Source: Wenzhouxiangella sp. XN79A (GTDB lineage Bacteria > Pseudomonadota > Gammaproteobacteria > Xanthomonadales > Wenzhouxiangellaceae). From it: DNA of 64,000 nucleotides. The position numbers and the translations under genes were made by a program. Position 1 is the first letter of the stretch. Each line of letters starts with the position of its first letter. Location: contig NZ_JAAWWS010000122.1 in the NCBI RefSeq assembly GCF_012272825.1, forward strand, positions 1 through 64,000, written 5' to 3'. The notes under the pieces were generated by a model. The model had not been told where the DNA came from. It saw nothing but the letters and a program-made list of their open reading frames with translations, and searched no databases. Shown one piece after another: positions 61,075 to 64,000 of this stretch.

Positions 61075-64000
61075 ATGCCGTTCATTCCTTCCGCGCGTAC
61101 CTCGCCCCCCGCTCTCTGCCGATTGGTGACCACGAAGGTCACGACCATGGTCTTCACGATCGTTGCCATGAGCATCGCAGGAGCCGCGCTGGCCGCCGAC
61201 TCGGCATGGCGCATGGATCCGGCCCGGGCGGCCTCGCCGGAGTTGCTCGAACGTGCCGAATGGGTGCGTGACTATGGCCGCTTCGTCTGGGTCGTCGGCG
61301 ATCGCGCCGAGCTCGCGCCGCTGCTGGCGGCCTCGACCGAGCGGATCGATTCGCCGTACCGGATCGGGCTGCACGGCGAGCGTTTCGACCCGACCGAGCT
61401 GGACCGCGACGAGCCGTCGCGCGCGCCGGACGGCGCCGGTCTGCTGCTGGTCCAGCTTCGCGGCCCGGCCCTGGCCGACGACCTGCTGGCGCTGCGTGAT
61501 GCCGGGCTGGACGTATTCCAGCCGCTGCCGGGCTTCGGCTACCTGGCCTGGGGCGATGCGGTTTCGGCCGGACGGGCCGCCGGCTCGCCGTTCCTTCGGC
61601 ACGTCGGTCCGCTACCGACGCGCCTGAAGACCCAGCCGGGCCTCAAGGCGCGCGGTGAATGGATCCGCAACATCAACGTCCATTTCTACAACAGCGGCGA
61701 TCCCGGCGACGTGGCGCGATCGATCGCGGCTCTCGGCGCACGGGTCATCGACGTCTGGGCCGCCCAGCCCGACCGACGGCTCTACAACGCCGTCATCGAA
61801 GCGGATGTCCGCATGCTGCCGGCTCTGGCCGATCTTTCCGAGGTCATCGCCCTGAGCTACCTCAGCCCGGAGCCGGAGCTGGAGGATGAAAGCGGGGCCC
61901 AGGTGCTGGCCGACAACCTCGACGCGAACAACATCCCGTTCCCGGGTTATCCGGCCTGGCTGGGCTCGGTCGGCCTGGACGGCTCGGGCGTGACCTGGTC
62001 GACCACCGACTCGGGCGTCTGGTACGGCCACGGCGACTACAGCAGCCGGATTGTCGGTGGCGCGAACTATCCGGGCTGCAACCTTGCCAACCCGGGTGAC
62101 GATCCGACCTCGGGCGGCCACGGCACCCACGTCACGGGCATCTTCGCCGGCGACGGCACGGCCGGCTTCGTCGACAGCGACGGCTTCCTCTACGGCCACG
62201 GCGTGGCGCCGGAAGTGTCGATCTTCGCCCAGAACCCGATCTGCGGGTCGCAGAGCAGCTGGCCGCCGGCCGGAGGGTGGCCGGTGCTCAGCCGCGATGC
62301 GCTGACCGGAGGGGCGATCGGCTCGAACAACTCGTGGACCTCCGGCGAAGGCACGCAGCACGGCTATCAGGCCACCGAGCGAACCTATGACCTGATGGTG
62401 CTGGACGGCAACTTCGATACGCCCTCGGTGCTCGACCCGTTCATGGTGGTGTTTTCGGCCGGCAACTCCGGCGGCAGCGGCGTGACCGCACCGAAGGAGG
62501 CCAAGAACGTGGTGGTGACCGGTTCGCTGGAGACCTTCCGCGTCTCGGGCGACGTCGATGCGATCAGCGGCTTCTCCAGCCGCGGTCCGGCCGTCGACGG
62601 TCGCTGGTTGCCGACCATCTCGACGCCCGGCGAGAGCGTCAGCTCCACGCGCCGGCCGAGCGCCTCTTCGTGCGCGTCGCCGATTTCGGGTACCGATGGC
62701 GAATACTCGTTCTGCAGCGGCACCTCGATGGCGGCCCCGCATGCGTCGGGCGCGCTGATCCTGTTTACCCAGTGGTGGCGCCAGCAGTTCGCCGGCGCCA
62801 CGCCGAGCCCGGCGATGGGCAAGGCCCTGTTGATCAATTCGGCGACCGCGCTGTCGGGCTCGCCGCCACCGAACAACGATTCCGGCTGGGGTCGGGTCGA
62901 CCTCTCGACGATCGTCGATGACGGCCTGAGCTTCGAGTTCTGGGACCAGGAAACCCTGTTCACTGCCTCCGGCGAGAGCTTCACCCGGACCGTCGGCGTG
63001 GTCGATCCGACCCAGCCGCTGAAGGTGACCCTGGTCTGGTCGGATGCACCGGGCGCGATCGGCGCCAACCCCGCTCTGGTCAACGACCTCGACCTGACGG
63101 TGACCAACGGCGGGACAACGTATCTCGGCAACAACTACAGCAGCGGCGTATCGCAGCCCGGTGGGTCGCCCGACCGGCTGAACAACATCGAACAGGTGAC
63201 GCTGCCGGCTCCCGGCCCGTCGGCAACGATCACCGTCGATGCCTTCCAGATCGCCGGCAGCGTGCTGCTGGATCAGTCCAGCGTCACCACCGCACAGCAT
63301 TTTGCCCTGATCTGTCAGAACTGTCTGGAGGAACCGGATTACACGCTCGAGCTCGATCCGGCCGAAATCCTGGCCTGCGTGCCGGATTCCCGCGATGTCA
63401 CCGTCCAGGTCGGCAGCCTGCTGGGCTACAGCGACCCGGTTTCGCTGGCCACCAGCGGGCTGCCGGCCGGTGCCTCCGGGACGTTCAGCGTCGACCCGGT
63501 CGATCCGGGGTCGTCCTCCACGCTGTCGCTGACGCTTGGCGCCTCGGTCGTTCCGGGCACCTATGCCGCGCAGGTCGAGGGCAACTCGACCAGCGGGCCG
63601 AAGAGCGCGCCGCTGGACCTGCAGCTGTTCGATGCCGCGCCGGCGGCGCCGACGCTGCAGGCGCCGGTCGACGGCGCGCTTGACCTGCCGACCGACGTCG
63701 CGTTCAGCTGGGCGGCAAGCGCCCAGGGGCTGGACTACCGGCTGGAAGTCGCCACCGACGCCGGGTTCACCGATGTGATCCACGACATCGTGACTCGCGA
63801 ACTGCAAGCGACGCTGCCGCTCGAGACGGCCACCGAATACTACTGGCGGGTGACCGCCTTGAATGCCTGCGGCCAGGACGTCTCCGTGGTGTTCGACCTG
63901 CGCACGGCCGCCGAGCCCGGCGTTTGCGCGTTCGGTCAGGCTGCCGACATCCACTGGATCGACGACATGGAAAACGGCACCAACGGCTGGACCACCGCGG
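61075..64000 (+). CDS. Secreted subtilisin-like serine peptidase, large multidomain (truncated by window end)
   Basis: An open frame of 975 residues with no stop before the window edge. AGGAG is seven bases before ATG 61075; a signal sequence ends near AGAALA (residue 40). The S8 triad is Asp312 (TTDSGVWYG), His349 (GGHGTHVTG) and Ser551 ([13 protein letters not shown]), with Asn of FSAGNSGG. Residues ~600-720 resemble the KP-43-type beta-barrel domain (LKVTLVWSDAPGA, NDLDLTV). Ig/Fn3-like repeats then follow, and the last part (WIDDMENGTNGWTT) looks like the start of another jelly-roll domain. It is unrelated in domain layout to the S8 peptidase near the window start. Confidence 0.92.
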   Translation, partial: MPFIPSARTSPPALCRLVTTKVTTMVFTIVAMSIAGAALAADSAWRMDPARAASPELLERAEWVRDYGRFVWVVGDRAELAPLLAASTERIDSPYRIGLHGERFDPTELDRDEPSRAPDGAGLLLVQLRGPALADDLLALRDAGLDVFQPLPGFGYLAWGDAVSAGRAAGSPFLRHVGPLPTRLKTQPGLKARGEWIRNINVHFYNSGDPGDVARSIAALGARVIDVWAAQPDRRLYNAVIEADVRMLPALADLSEVIALSYLSPEPELEDESGAQVLADNLDANNIPFPGYPAWLGSVGLDGSGVTWSTTDSGVWYGHGDYSSRIVGGANYPGCNLANPGDDPTSGGHGTHVTGIFAGDGTAGFVDSDGFLYGHGVAPEVSIFAQNPICGSQSSWPPAGGWPVLSRDALTGGAIGSNNSWTSGEGTQHGYQATERTYDLMVLDGNFDTPSVLDPFMVVFSAGNSGGSGVTAPKEAKNVVVTGSLETFRVSGDVDAISGFSSRGPAVDGRWLPTISTPGESVSSTRRPSASSCASPISGTDGEYSFCSGTSMAAPHASGALILFTQWWRQQFAGATPSPAMGKALLINSATALSGSPPPNNDSGWGRVDLSTIVDDGLSFEFWDQETLFTASGESFTRTVGVVDPTQPLKVTLVWSDAPGAIGANPALVNDLDLTVTNGGTTYLGNNYSSGVSQPGGSPDRLNNIEQVTLPAPGPSATITVDAFQIAGSVLLDQSSVTTAQHFALICQNCLEEPDYTLELDPAEILACVPDSRDVTVQVGSLLGYSDPVSLATSGLPAGASGTFSVDPVDPGSSSTLSLTLGASVVPGTYAAQVEGNSTSGPKSAPLDLQLFDAAPAAPTLQAPVDGALDLPTDVAFSWAASAQGLDYRLEVATDAGFTDVIHDIVTRELQATLPLETATEYYWRVTALNACGQDVSVVFDLRTAAEPGVCAFGQAADIHWIDDMENGTNGWTTA

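Overview
The window is a GC-rich (estimated about two-thirds GC, not computed), densely coded chromosomal segment of a free-living gammaproteobacterium. Several neighbourhoods are shared with E. coli: gloB / yafS-like gene / rnhA / dnaQ, then miaA-hfq-hflX-hflK-hflC-yjeT-purA, and rpmI-rplT-pheS-pheT-ihfA. A split metH behind an ArsR-methyltransferase fusion gene, and ihfA followed by a MerR gene and tRNA-Pro, point to the Xanthomonadales/Lysobacterales-Wenzhouxiangella part of the group. That placement is inference from gene content. No phage, transposase, CRISPR array or rRNA was seen.

Region 1 (1-12.7 kb, all minus strand): a patatin-YkgJ-creatininase-MscS cluster joined by 4-base overlaps; a secreted subtilase with its own terminator and a far-upstream CRP/Clp-like site; a broken choice-of-anchor-I gene; a lipoprotein alpha/beta hydrolase; and an ArsR-methyltransferase / metH-N / metH-C operon. 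Region 2 (12.7-23.5 kb): gloB, then a 424-bp fold-back repeat element in the divergent promoter interval, followed by plus-strand DNA-repair, tRNA-modification, RNA-chaperone, membrane-protease-modulator and purine genes, ending in serS. Region 3 (23.5-41 kb): mostly envelope and secreted proteins, including a periplasmic-TPR diguanylate cyclase, a 5'-nucleotidase, a giant TolB-propeller/amidohydrolase fusion, bifunctional aspartokinase-homoserine dehydrogenase, a metzincin, and two tandem BNR-repeat secreted paralogues.

Region 4 (40.9-49.4 kb, minus strand): murB, pyrD, a small membrane protein, an ALDH7-type dehydrogenase, and a five-gene operon running from an SRAP DNA-protein-crosslink sensor into an MCE/Mla-type lipid transport system. 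Region 5 (49.4-64 kb): the L35-L20-PheST-IHF-MerR operon, tRNA-Pro(GGG), folE2, lpxH and a secreted cyclophilin (minus), mtnA, gyrA, and a second, different subtilase cut by the window end.

Themes: much of the accessory content is secreted or surface proteolysis and calcium-motif beta-propeller proteins, consistent with a polymer-degrading or predatory lifestyle (inference). Two genes, the ArsR fusion and lpxH, lack any AUG, GUG or UUG start that keeps the conserved N-terminus. In both, an AUC codon sits 7-8 bases after a Shine-Dalgarno sequence.
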